Positions 8,643-16,057 of a stretch of 64,000 bases of DNA are shown piece after piece (position 1 is the stretch's first letter; every line of letters starts with the position of its first letter). The notes below the pieces were generated by a model. The model worked only from the letters and a program-made list of their open reading frames with translations. It was not told the DNA's origin and ran no database searches. This DNA comes from Bacteroidaceae bacterium (GTDB lineage: Bacteria > Bacteroidota > Bacteroidia > Bacteroidales > Bacteroidaceae): positions 62,001-126,000 of the forward strand of contig JAFXXQ010000023.1 of assembly GCA_017542145.1 (NCBI GenBank), written 5' to 3'. The translations under genes and the position numbers were made by a program.

Positions 8643-11042
8643 TCATTCGCTCTTGACCACGTCGGCGGGGTTTTCGCGGGCGGTGCGCCAGACGCGGCTG
8701 CCGACGAAGAGGGCGATGAGCAGGGCGGTGCCGACGAAGATGGCGACGAAGACCCACCACGAGAGGGGCGTGCGCTTGACGTACTGCTCCAGCCAGCCGT
8801 GCATGATGATGTAGCCGACGGCGAAGGCCACGACGGCGCTGATGACAAGGATGAGGCCGTACTCATTCACGAACATGCCGAGGATGTCCTTCAGCTTCGC
8901 CCCGTGAATCTTGCGCAGGGCAATCTCCTTGCGCCGTTGGCGGCAGGCAAGGGTGATGATACTATAGACGCCGAAGACCGCTATCAGGATGGCCACGAGG
9001 GTGACGAGCAGGAGCAGGTGGCCCAGGTTCTGGTCGCTCTCGGTCATTTCCTTCATGATTTCGTCGGCGTACTTCAGCTCCCACCGTATCTCGGGGAAGC
9101 TATCCATCAGCTCCGCCACCTGCGCCTCCATCTCCTTCTTCATGCCGTGGTGGTAGGCGAACTGGACGAACTGCGCGTGCTCACGGTAGTTGCTCCTCTC
9201 GTCCTCGCCGACGCGACAGATGAAGATGGGGAAGATGCGCGAGTCGCTTCTGATGCTGCGGGCGGTGACGTTGCGGACGACGGCGCCGATGGTGCCCGTC
9301 TTTTTGCTCTTGTCGCCGTGGCCGCGGTACCAGACGGTCTTGCCGACGGCACCGTCGGCGAGGCCGAGGCGGTCGCGCGTCTGCTCGTCGATGACGACCT
9401 CCGAGGGGTTCCACGTGTCGTAGCGGGGCAGCGTGCCCTCGACGACGGTGAAGTCGTAGATGGGGTCGCCGGGGTCGTAGAGACCGCGGTAGTTGGAGAC
9501 CTCGACGAACTCACTCTCGGGGTCTTCGCTGAGGCTGACCTCGTAGCCGCGGCTCGACATGCTGAACATCCAGAAGTTCCAGTCGCGGCTGACGCGTTCG
9601 ATGGCGGGCAGGGCGGCGAGCTTCTCGGGGATGCCGTTGTCGTCGATGTGGTGCTTCATGTCGAAGTTCAGTTGGTCGGCGGGGCCGATGGTGAGGTAGG
9701 CGCGGTCCTTGATGGCGACGCCGTTGTCGGTGTTGCGCATGAACCAGAGCTGGCGCAGCATCACCACGGCGCAGAAGACGAACGCGAGGCTGACGGCGAG
9801 CTGCACGCCGATGCTGACGGACGAGAAGACGTGGCGTCGTGCCGCCGCAGGACTGATGGACGACGAGAGCGTGCGGCGGCGCACCACCTCGACGGCGCCG
9901 AGGCTCAGCACGAGGCAGACGGCCAGCACACCCACCATGATGACGAAGGCGCCGAGGGTGACGTAGCCGCCGCCCATCTCGATTCCGGCGAAGGCGGCGA
10001 AGACGTCCCGCAGGCAGAACACCAGCAGCACCCCCAGCGCCGTGGCCGCGCCCAGCGTCACCCCCAGCTCGGTGGCAAACATGCAGACGAGGCCGCGATG
10101 GCTGGAGCCGTGCACCAGGCGCAAGGCCATCTCACGCTTGCGGCCCCGCAGACGGTTTAGGTAGAGGGTGAGGAAATTGATGAGGGCGCAGGCGGTAAGC
10201 AGTATGGATATAAGAAGGAACGCGCGCATGTGGGCGTAGGAGAGCTTGGCGTTGGCCTTGTACTGGCCCATCTTGGTTATCGGCTCTATCTTGCCGTGCA
10301 GAGGCTCGGTGCCCTCCCACTCGACGTGCTCGTAAATCTTCTTCTCGAACGAGGCGCGGACGTCGTCGCCCGGCGCGAGGCGGACGAGCGTGGGCTGCCA
10401 GCTGCCGCGCGAGTCGAGAATAGCGTCCTCGGGCATGATGTAGGCGATGTCGAAGGTGAACGAGCTGTGGCGGCTGAAGTCCTTCACTACGGCTTCGATG
10501 ACAGCCTCGGCACCCCCTTCAATCTTGACCTTTCGGCCGACGGGGTTCTCATCGCCGAACTTGCGGCGGGCGAACGACTCGCTCAAAGCAAGATGGTAGG
10601 CGTCGCCCCCCTTGTTGGCCGTCCAGAAGTCGGCGGGGCCATAGACGACGTCGAAGTGGAAGAACGCGGCGAAGGTCTTGTCGATGTCGATGAACGCCAC
10701 CTCTTCCTCCACGCCGTCGATTTCCAAATCGACAGTTGACTGCTGGTTGAGGCACCAGGCCTCCACCTCGGGCCATTCGTTCATGGCCTGACAGAGTCCG
10801 CCGGGGACGGTGAGGGTGAACTCGCCGCTGCGCCACTCGCCGCCCAGGGCGTAGGTGCGCTCGGGGGCGTCGATGGGGAGGTCGGTGTTATAGGTGTTGT
10901 CATAGCGCAGCCAGAGGGCCGAGAGGGAGAGGCAGACGAAGCCGACGGCCAGCCCGACGACGGAGACGATGGTCTGGAGCTTGTAGCGCTCCATGCCGCG
11001 CACGGCAATGGTGAGGTAATGATGGAATAGGGACTTGTTCAT
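8643..11042 (-). CDS. ABC transporter permease, FtsX/MacB type (permease 3)
   Basis: A 799-residue permease with the duplicated FtsX layout and the coupling motifs REMALRLVHGSSHRG and RKEIALRKIHGAK. The C-terminal 130 residues and the first FtsX unit are close to those of permease 2, while both periplasmic domains are distinct. The start at 11042 fits the paralogues (MNKSLFHHYLTIAVRGMERYK). Unlike permeases 1 and 2 it has no TAnnTTTG box or GTTCA palindrome upstream. Instead a three-copy 22-bp array lies 104-165 bp before the start codon. It follows the adaptor gene on the same strand and may be read through from it. Confidence 0.92.
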   Translation of the reverse strand: MNKSLFHHYLTIAVRGMERYKLQTIVSVVGLAVGFVCLSLSALWLRYDNTYNTDLPIDAPERTYALGGEWRSGEFTLTVPGGLCQAMNEWPEVEAWCLNQQSTVDLEIDGVEEEVAFIDIDKTFAAFFHFDVVYGPADFWTANKGGDAYHLALSESFARRKFGDENPVGRKVKIEGGAEAVIEAVVKDFSRHSSFTFDIAYIMPEDAILDSRGSWQPTLVRLAPGDDVRASFEKKIYEHVEWEGTEPLHGKIEPITKMGQYKANAKLSYAHMRAFLLISILLTACALINFLTLYLNRLRGRKREMALRLVHGSSHRGLVCMFATELGVTLGAATALGVLLVFCLRDVFAAFAGIEMGGGYVTLGAFVIMVGVLAVCLVLSLGAVEVVRRRTLSSSISPAAARRHVFSSVSIGVQLAVSLAFVFCAVVMLRQLWFMRNTDNGVAIKDRAYLTIGPADQLNFDMKHHIDDNGIPEKLAALPAIERVSRDWNFWMFSMSSRGYEVSLSEDPESEFVEVSNYRGLYDPGDPIYDFTVVEGTLPRYDTWNPSEVVIDEQTRDRLGLADGAVGKTVWYRGHGDKSKKTGTIGAVVRNVTARSIRSDSRIFPIFICRVGEDERSNYREHAQFVQFAYHHGMKKEMEAQVAELMDSFPEIRWELKYADEIMKEMTESDQNLGHLLLLVTLVAILIAVFGVYSIITLACRQRRKEIALRKIHGAKLKDILGMFVNEYGLILVISAVVAFAVGYIIMHGWLEQYVKRTPLSWWVFVAIFVGTALLIALFVGSRVWRTARENPADVVKSE

Positions 11043-11107
11043 GATGTTGCTATAACGTTAGGGATGAATGTTTCATATAAGAATGGTTATTATTTAGTTT
11101 TTTTTGC

Positions 11108-11130
11108 CTTTTCCGCGAAGCGGGAAAAGT
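11108..11130 (-). other. Hairpin between adaptor gene and permease 3
   Basis: An imperfect stem of CTTTTCCGC and GCGGGAAAAG around a GAA loop, with an A/T-rich tract on the permease side. It could be an attenuator or processing site in the adaptor-permease transcript. Function is not shown. Confidence 0.35.
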
Positions 11131-11141
11131 CTTTCAGTTTT

Positions 11142-11207
11142 CTTTCATCGCAATGGTTTGATGTTTTCATCGCGATGATTAAACCTTTTCATCGCGATGA
11201 AAAACTC
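11142..11207. repeat. Three tandem 22-bp units with CATCGCGATG palindrome
   Basis: The palindrome CATCGCRATG starts at 11146, 11168 and 11190, exactly 22 bp apart. The first copy has one change (CATCGCAATG). The two complete copies lie in TTTTCATCGCGATGA contexts. It sits in the 237-bp gap upstream of permease 3. Helical phasing and palindromy make an operator cluster the simplest reading. Confidence 0.75.
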
Positions 11208-11279
11208 TTATTCCCTTACTTTGCATCGACGAAGCATTGTTTTTGAATGTTTTATCCTTCATTTCTCCTTCTTCGTTTT

Positions 11280-12533
11280 TCATTTTTTAATATGTATTTC
11301 CTTGGCGTCGCCGAAGGTGTCGTAGCCTGAGGTGATGACGCGGTCGCCGGGCTGGAGGCCTTCGAGGACTTCGTAGGAGAGGGGATTCTGGCGGCCGACG
11401 GTGATGGGCACGCGCTGGGCGGTGTGGCCGTCTGGGGAGAGACGGAAAATCCATTTGCCGCCCGTGAATGAGTAGAAGTTGCCCTTGGGAATAACGACGG
11501 CGGGCTCGGCGGCCGAGAACTCAATCTTCGCCTGATAGCCCTTGCCGATGCGGGCGTTGGCGGGCATGGAGTCGGTGAAGACGAGGTCGACGGAGAACGA
11601 GTGGTCCTTCACCTCGGGCACGATGCGGCTGATGCGCAGGGGGAAGAGGGCGTCGGCGTAGGTGACGGTGGCCGTCTGACCCACGGAAAGCTTGTCGATG
11701 TAGTACTCGTTGAGCGACGAGGCGAGGCGGAAGCGGTCCATAATCTTGATTTCGCCCACTTCGCTGCCGCTGCCGATTTTCTGTCCGGGCACGCCGTTGA
11801 TGGAACTGAGCTGTCCGTCGCAGGGGGCGCGGACGATGAGGTCGCGCAGGCGGGCTTCGGTGCGGCGCAGGCGTTGCTGCTCGTCGGCCAACTCGCTCTG
11901 GGTGCTCTCGGCGTGCAGCGAGGCCAGGGCGGAGTCGCTGCGCAGGCTCTCCAGCTGCAGCTCGGCGCTGCGGTGGCGGTAGTTGTACTCGGCTTCGGCC
12001 AGGTCCAGCTCGGCGCGGCTCTTGATGCCCATGCGGAACTCCTCCTGGTCGAGGCGGTACTGCTTCTCCAGTCGCGAGAGCTCGTAGGTGGTCTGGAGCG
12101 TCTGCTGGCGGATGGTGATGCGCTTCTGCTTCATCTCGAGCTGTTTCTCCTGCTGCGAACGGAGCAGGCGTGCGTAGGCGGCGCGCTGGTCGGCAATCTG
12201 CTGCTCCAGCTCGGGGTTGGTGAGGACGAGGAGGGTGTCGCCCTGGCGCACCATAGCGCCCTCCTCGGCAATGATTTCGCTGACGGTGCCGCCCTCGACA
12301 GCACCCACGCGCACGGTGCGGATGGGCTGGAGGACGCCGTCGGCGTTGACGTACTCGGTGAACTCGGCCTGTGTGACCTCGCTGATGGTGACGGCATCGG
12401 CGGCAAGCCGCAGCGTCTTGGGGCGAAGGGAGACCAGCACAAGGGCTACAAGGATGATGACGGCACCGGCTCCGGCAAGGAGCTTTCCGCGATGGCGGAC
12501 GTACCAGGGGCGTTTGGGAAGGGGAATGTCCAT
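11280..12533 (-). CDS. Periplasmic adaptor (HlyD/MacA family)
   Basis: The membrane fusion protein that bridges an inner-membrane transporter and an outer-membrane channel. It is 417 residues long, with a basic N-terminus, one helix at about 15-33, then a beta barrel and lipoyl halves split by a long coiled coil (about 95-215, rich in E, Q, R and L). The second lipoyl half begins near LIVRAPCDGQLSSINGVPG, and a C-terminal barrel and membrane-proximal domain end near residue 410. Neighbours on the same strand are the TolC-type gene upstream and permease 3 downstream, so it should couple the permeases to that channel. Confidence 0.9.
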   Translation of the reverse strand: MDIPLPKRPWYVRHRGKLLAGAGAVIILVALVLVSLRPKTLRLAADAVTISEVTQAEFTEYVNADGVLQPIRTVRVGAVEGGTVSEIIAEEGAMVRQGDTLLVLTNPELEQQIADQRAAYARLLRSQQEKQLEMKQKRITIRQQTLQTTYELSRLEKQYRLDQEEFRMGIKSRAELDLAEAEYNYRHRSAELQLESLRSDSALASLHAESTQSELADEQQRLRRTEARLRDLIVRAPCDGQLSSINGVPGQKIGSGSEVGEIKIMDRFRLASSLNEYYIDKLSVGQTATVTYADALFPLRISRIVPEVKDHSFSVDLVFTDSMPANARIGKGYQAKIEFSAAEPAVVIPKGNFYSFTGGKWIFRLSPDGHTAQRVPITVGRQNPLSYEVLEGLQPGDRVITSGYDTFGDAKEIHIKK

Positions 12534-12617
12534 TGTTTATTGGGGGTTAAGGTTTTTTTTTGGGGGGGCTGGATTTTCCGGCTTTTCCGGAATCTCCGGC
12601 TTTTCCGGAATCTCCGG

Positions 12618-14144
12618 TTAGTACTCGTATTCTATGGGGAGGTTCCATTGGAAGTCGTAGGCGGTGAGGCTGCGGAGGGCGTAGAAGAGACTCCAGTAGG
12701 TGCTGAGGGCGCCGACGTAGCCGCGGTAGGCGCTGTCCTTCTCGCTGATGGCGCTGTTGAGGTCGAGGATGGTGCTCTTGCCGAGCATGTAGAGGCGGCG
12801 GGCGACGTCGTAGCGCTGCACGGCCGTCTGCAGGGTCTTGTGGGCGATGGTGACGCGGCGGTTCTGCAGGTTGAACTGTTTGACCACCTTCACGACGTTC
12901 TGCTCGAAGCTCATGGCCGACTGCTCAATACGGGTGTTGGTGAGGTCGAGGTTCGAGCGTGCCTGCTGCACCTGTCCGCGTCCGCGGCCCCAGTCGAGTA
13001 TGGGCAGGCTGACGCCCACGCTGACATACTGCTCGTCCATGAAGTTACGCGTGGCGGCGCGGAGGTCATCGCCCGTCTGGGCGAGGCCGAGCTGCATATA
13101 GACGCTCGCTTTCAGGCCCGCGTTGGCACGGGCATAGGCGAGGTTCTCCTCGCTCTGCAGGCGCTGGCGCTCCCAGCTGTCGGGTTCGGGGCTGTTCTGG
13201 CGGGCAAGCGTCATGGCCTCCTCAAGGGGGACGGTGAACGAGGGGACGACGGTGTCGGTGACGACGCTGAGCGGCTCCGTGTCCTTCCTATTTAAATAGG
13301 TACGCAGGAGGTCCTCGGCTTCGTCGCGCGACGCCTGGGCGGAGAGGACGTTGGCCTCCTCGCTGAGCTTGTTCAGCTCGAGCTGCAGAAGTTCGTTCTC
13401 CGTGATCGTACCTATATTATATCGCCCGCGCGCGATGCTGTAGAGCGTGTCGGCGGCGGCGCGGTTGCTGATGGCGATTTCGAGGTTGGTCTGCGCCTGG
13501 GCGAGGTTGAAGAAATAGCTGCACGCCTGCGAGGCGACGAGCTCCATCGACTCGGCATACTGCTTGCGCGCCTCGCGATAGCGGAGCGGCTCGATGCGGC
13601 GGTCCCAGCGCACGCTGTTGTAGCCCAGGAGGCTGTGCGAATAGACCACGGTGAGGGGCTGGAGGTTGTAGGTGGTGCCGCCTCCGCCGAGGAGGTCGAG
13701 CCGGCGGGCCGCGCTCTTGACGGAGAGCGTGCCGCCCGTGAGCCAGACGTTCTGCGAGAGGTCTAGCGTGAGGTCGGTCTTCAGGTTGTTGTGACGGACA
13801 TAGACCTCAGAGCCGTCGCCCAAGGAGACGTAGTCGGTGTTGCGGTTCAGATAGGGCGAGGTGGAGACACTGAGCGAGGGCAGCAGGCTGGCGCGATAGT
13901 TGCGCCACGTCCAGTAGGACGACTGGAAGCTGTGGCGGGCAGCCTGTGCCGAGGGCGACTGCTCCTGCGCCAGACGGACAACGTCGGCGAGGGTGAAGAC
14001 CTCATCCCCGCTCCCCCGTAAAGGGGAGAGCTCCCCGCCATCATAGGAGGGGGTGGGGCTTTGGGGGGAGACAGCAAGGCTGAAAGCCGAAACGAGCACA
14101 AGCAACGTTGTGCGGATGGAGCTTTGGAAAAGTCGTTTTTTCAT
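12618..14144 (-). CDS. TolC-family outer-membrane efflux protein
   Basis: A 508-residue outer-membrane channel subunit of the efflux system. A signal peptide (about 1-27) is followed by the two tandem TolC repeats of long helices: one around AQEQSPSAQAARHSF and the other around MTLARQNSPEPDSW, each followed by helical hairpins rich in Q, E, L and A. Residues about 28-46 (SPQSPTPSYDGGELSPLRGS) are not typical of the family. They are encoded by a G/C-rich palindromic repeat at about 14003-14072 that also occurs in hisS and the CotH-like gene. The insertion is in frame and lies just after signal cleavage, where it should be tolerated. The gene is first in its operon. Confidence 0.9.
   Translation of the reverse strand: MKKRLFQSSIRTTLLVLVSAFSLAVSPQSPTPSYDGGELSPLRGSGDEVFTLADVVRLAQEQSPSAQAARHSFQSSYWTWRNYRASLLPSLSVSTSPYLNRNTDYVSLGDGSEVYVRHNNLKTDLTLDLSQNVWLTGGTLSVKSAARRLDLLGGGGTTYNLQPLTVVYSHSLLGYNSVRWDRRIEPLRYREARKQYAESMELVASQACSYFFNLAQAQTNLEIAISNRAAADTLYSIARGRYNIGTITENELLQLELNKLSEEANVLSAQASRDEAEDLLRTYLNRKDTEPLSVVTDTVVPSFTVPLEEAMTLARQNSPEPDSWERQRLQSEENLAYARANAGLKASVYMQLGLAQTGDDLRAATRNFMDEQYVSVGVSLPILDWGRGRGQVQQARSNLDLTNTRIEQSAMSFEQNVVKVVKQFNLQNRRVTIAHKTLQTAVQRYDVARRLYMLGKSTILDLNSAISEKDSAYRGYVGALSTYWSLFYALRSLTAYDFQWNLPIEYEY
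14003..14072. repeat. G/C-rich palindromic element inside the tolC-type gene
   Basis: Contains CCCGCTCCCCCGTAAAGGGG and a GGAGGGGGTGGGG block. It is related to elements in hisS (37552-37652) and the CotH-like gene (54250-54355), all in frame. Confidence 0.65.
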
Positions 14145-14167
14145 ACGCTATTTCGTTTTTTGCTCCA

Positions 14168-14201
14168 CAAAGGTATATATGAAAAATTTTTGATTGTGCA
14201 A
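14168..14201 (-). promoter_or_regulatory. Promoter of the tolC-type gene
   Basis: TACCTTTG (14168-14175, minus strand) with TTG at 14199-14201, spacing 23 bp as at permeases 1 and 2. Confidence 0.7.
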
Positions 14202-14236
14202 AAAAAAATGACTTTTTGCGTTTTTTGCCGAAAATT

Positions 14237-14251
14237 GTTCAATTTCTGAAC
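14237..14251. promoter_or_regulatory. Palindromic operator candidate, copy 3
   Basis: GTTCAATTTCTGAAC in the divergent region between the tolC-type gene and the response regulator. It is 72.5 bp from the tolC -7 box centre, and about 70 bp from the regulator's own -7 box on the other side, so it could serve both. Confidence 0.7.
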
Positions 14252-14288
14252 ACTTTTTTTTGCTGCATCCCGATTTTTGGTCATTTTT

Positions 14289-14320
14289 TTTGCAAAAGTG
14301 GGCTTTTCGCCCTTACTTTG
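14289..14320 (+). promoter_or_regulatory. Likely promoter of the response regulator
   Basis: TTTG (14289-14292) lies 20 bp before TTACTTTG (14313-14320), a one-base mismatch to TAnnTTTG. Transcription from here supports the start codon at 14363 rather than an upstream one. Confidence 0.5.
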
Positions 14321-14362
14321 TATCATCATTCTTATCCGACCGTCTTAAATTCCCATTCACAG

Positions 14363-14959
14363 ATGATACAAGCTCGCATTCTCATCATCGACGACAATGT
14401 GGCCGTGCTGCAGTCGCTGCGCCTTGTACTGAAGGGAGCCTTCTGCACGGTGGTAGCCGTCAGCGACCCCCAGCTCATCCCTGCTATAATAAAAGAGGAG
14501 AACATCGATGTCGTGCTGCTTGACATGAATTTTGGAAAAGGAAAAATGGACGGACAGGACGGCCTCTTCTGGCTGGACCGCATCAAGCATCGCAGCGGCC
14601 TTGACTGTCCGCCCGCCGTGGTGCTCATCACCGCCTTCGGCGACATCGGGCTGGCCGTCGATAGCCTCAAGCAGGGAGGCGACGACTTCATCCAGAAACC
14701 CTGGGATAATGCCGACCTCATCCGGAAGATAGCCGAGGCGGCGGAGAAGAGGAGGGAGAAACGTCAACAGGCTAACAGGTCAATAGGCCAACAAGTGGGG
14801 AAGGACATTTCGCAGCCTGTTGACCTTACAGACCTTGAGCGTGAGCATATACGCAAGGTGATGAGCGAATGCGGCGGCAACATGTCAGTGGCAGCAAAGG
14901 CGCTAGGCATCAGTCGGACAACGCTTTATAGTAAACTGAAACGCTATGGCCTCCAATAG
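14363..14959 (+). CDS. Response regulator: receiver plus Fis-type HTH, no AAA+ domain
   Basis: A 198-residue regulator. The receiver (1-125) has the acidic pair D10/D11, the phospho-acceptor D54 in LLDMN, T90 and K112 in QKPWD. Residues 155-198 form an Fis-type helix-turn-helix (NMSVAAKALGISRTTLYSKL). The sigma-54 AAA+ domain that normally lies between these parts in NtrC-type regulators is absent, which gives the layout of PrrA/RegA-type regulators. The linker (about 127-155) is encoded partly by the GTCAACAAG 8-mer repeat. An in-frame ATG at 14216 exists, but the promoter lies after it. The last 14 bases overlap the kinase gene, so the two are translationally coupled. It probably binds the GTTCA palindromes; that is inference. 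Confidence 0.9.
   Translation: MIQARILIIDDNVAVLQSLRLVLKGAFCTVVAVSDPQLIPAIIKEENIDVVLLDMNFGKGKMDGQDGLFWLDRIKHRSGLDCPPAVVLITAFGDIGLAVDSLKQGGDDFIQKPWDNADLIRKIAEAAEKRREKRQQANRSIGQQVGKDISQPVDLTDLEREHIRKVMSECGGNMSVAAKALGISRTTLYSKLKRYGLQ
14763..14796. repeat. 8-mer type repeat in the regulator linker
   Basis: A run of GTCAACAGG/CTAACAGG/TCAATAGG/CCAACAAG units in frame in the linker between receiver and DNA-binding domain. Confidence 0.6.
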
Positions 14960-15980
14960 TCGATACTTCACCCGCCATGTGGTCGTAACGCTCGTCCTTG
15001 TGACCCTCGCTGCTGTCGGCGCGACACTCTGCATCTGTGCGGCCTGCACCACGGATTTCAGTCGTTTCGGATTTCAGTTTTCACACGTCACCTTCACTCT
15101 ACTTGCTATTGTCTTCGTAGTGCTATGGCTGTGGATGATACGGCGGCTGTGGAAACTGATACGTCTGCCGTTGCGCCAGACGGAGTATTTCGTCGGGGCG
15201 ATGGAGAGCCGCGACACGACCATGCGCTTCCCTGGCTCAGACGACCCTGTGCTGGGTACTGTGCTTGACGACATGAACCGTGTGCTCCGCGCCTATTGCG
15301 CCGACCGTTTCGCCATGGAGTCGCAACGGCAGTACTACGACCGCATCCTGCGCGTGATGACGCACGAGCTGCGCAACTCTGTTACTCCTATCATTTCGCT
15401 GACGGACTGGATGCAGAGCAACACCATCTCTAACGAGGACATGAAGGAGTCGCTCACTATCATCCACCAGCAGGCCGACGGCATCCGCAGCTTCCTTAGC
15501 CACTATCAGGAACTGACCCATCTGCCAGAGCCGCTGTGGGCCGACTTCTCCGTGCGCGTCCTCTTCGACGGCCTGCGCGTGGCGCTCAGCGGCGAGCCTG
15601 ATGCAAACCGCATCCACTTTGACATTAGCCCCCAAGGCGCTGATCTCATCGTCCATGCTGATGAGAAACTGATTCGTCTGGCGCTGCTCAACATTATCCG
15701 TAATGCCCTTCATGCCATCGAGGGACAAGCCGACGGACACGTCAGCTTGTTGGCCTCGGGTAGCCCTGCCGACGGCATACGCATTGTCGTCAGCAACAAC
15801 GGCCCCCTCATTCCGCCTGCGCAGATGGAACTCATCTTCCAGCCCTTCTATAGCACTAAAAAGGAGGGTACTGGCATAGGTCTTGCCCTATCGCGCCGTA
15901 TCATGGAACTTCACGGGGGCACGCTCACGTGCGACAGCAATCCACCCCTGACGCTTTTCACCCTTGCCTTTCCAGCCTAA
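14946..15980 (+). CDS. Sensor histidine kinase
   Basis: A 344-residue membrane kinase, partner of the upstream response regulator. Two helices (about 10-32 and 47-66) bracket a very short periplasmic loop, so it probably senses the membrane or an associated protein instead of a large ligand. A HAMP-like segment leads to the H-box MTHELRNSVTPI with phospho-acceptor H140. The ATPase part has the N-box NIIRNALHAI and the G-box GTGIGLALSRRI. The first 14 bases overlap the regulator. A two-way terminator follows. Confidence 0.93.
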   Translation: MASNSRYFTRHVVVTLVLVTLAAVGATLCICAACTTDFSRFGFQFSHVTFTLLAIVFVVLWLWMIRRLWKLIRLPLRQTEYFVGAMESRDTTMRFPGSDDPVLGTVLDDMNRVLRAYCADRFAMESQRQYYDRILRVMTHELRNSVTPIISLTDWMQSNTISNEDMKESLTIIHQQADGIRSFLSHYQELTHLPEPLWADFSVRVLFDGLRVALSGEPDANRIHFDISPQGADLIVHADEKLIRLALLNIIRNALHAIEGQADGHVSLLASGSPADGIRIVVSNNGPLIPPAQMELIFQPFYSTKKEGTGIGLALSRRIMELHGGTLTCDSNPPLTLFTLAFPA

Positions 15981-15981
15981 A

Positions 15982-16015
15982 AAAGTTGGAACGCGGCATG
16001 CCGCATCCCAACTTT
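15982..16015. terminator. Two-way terminator between kinase and glutaminase-like gene
   Basis: AAAGTTGG (15982-15989) pairs with CCAACTTT (16008-16015), and GCGGCATGCCGC (15993-16004) forms an inner palindrome. A-runs on the left and short T-runs on the right suit both converging genes. Confidence 0.6.
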
Positions 16016-16057
16016 CAGTATTCAGTTTTATCCGCGAGGGTATTTATGGGAAAATAC

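Noticed and set aside
11601..13295. A 564-codon plus-strand frame spanning the adaptor and tolC-type genes
   Set aside because: It crosses two clear minus-strand genes and their gap and has no recognisable domain.
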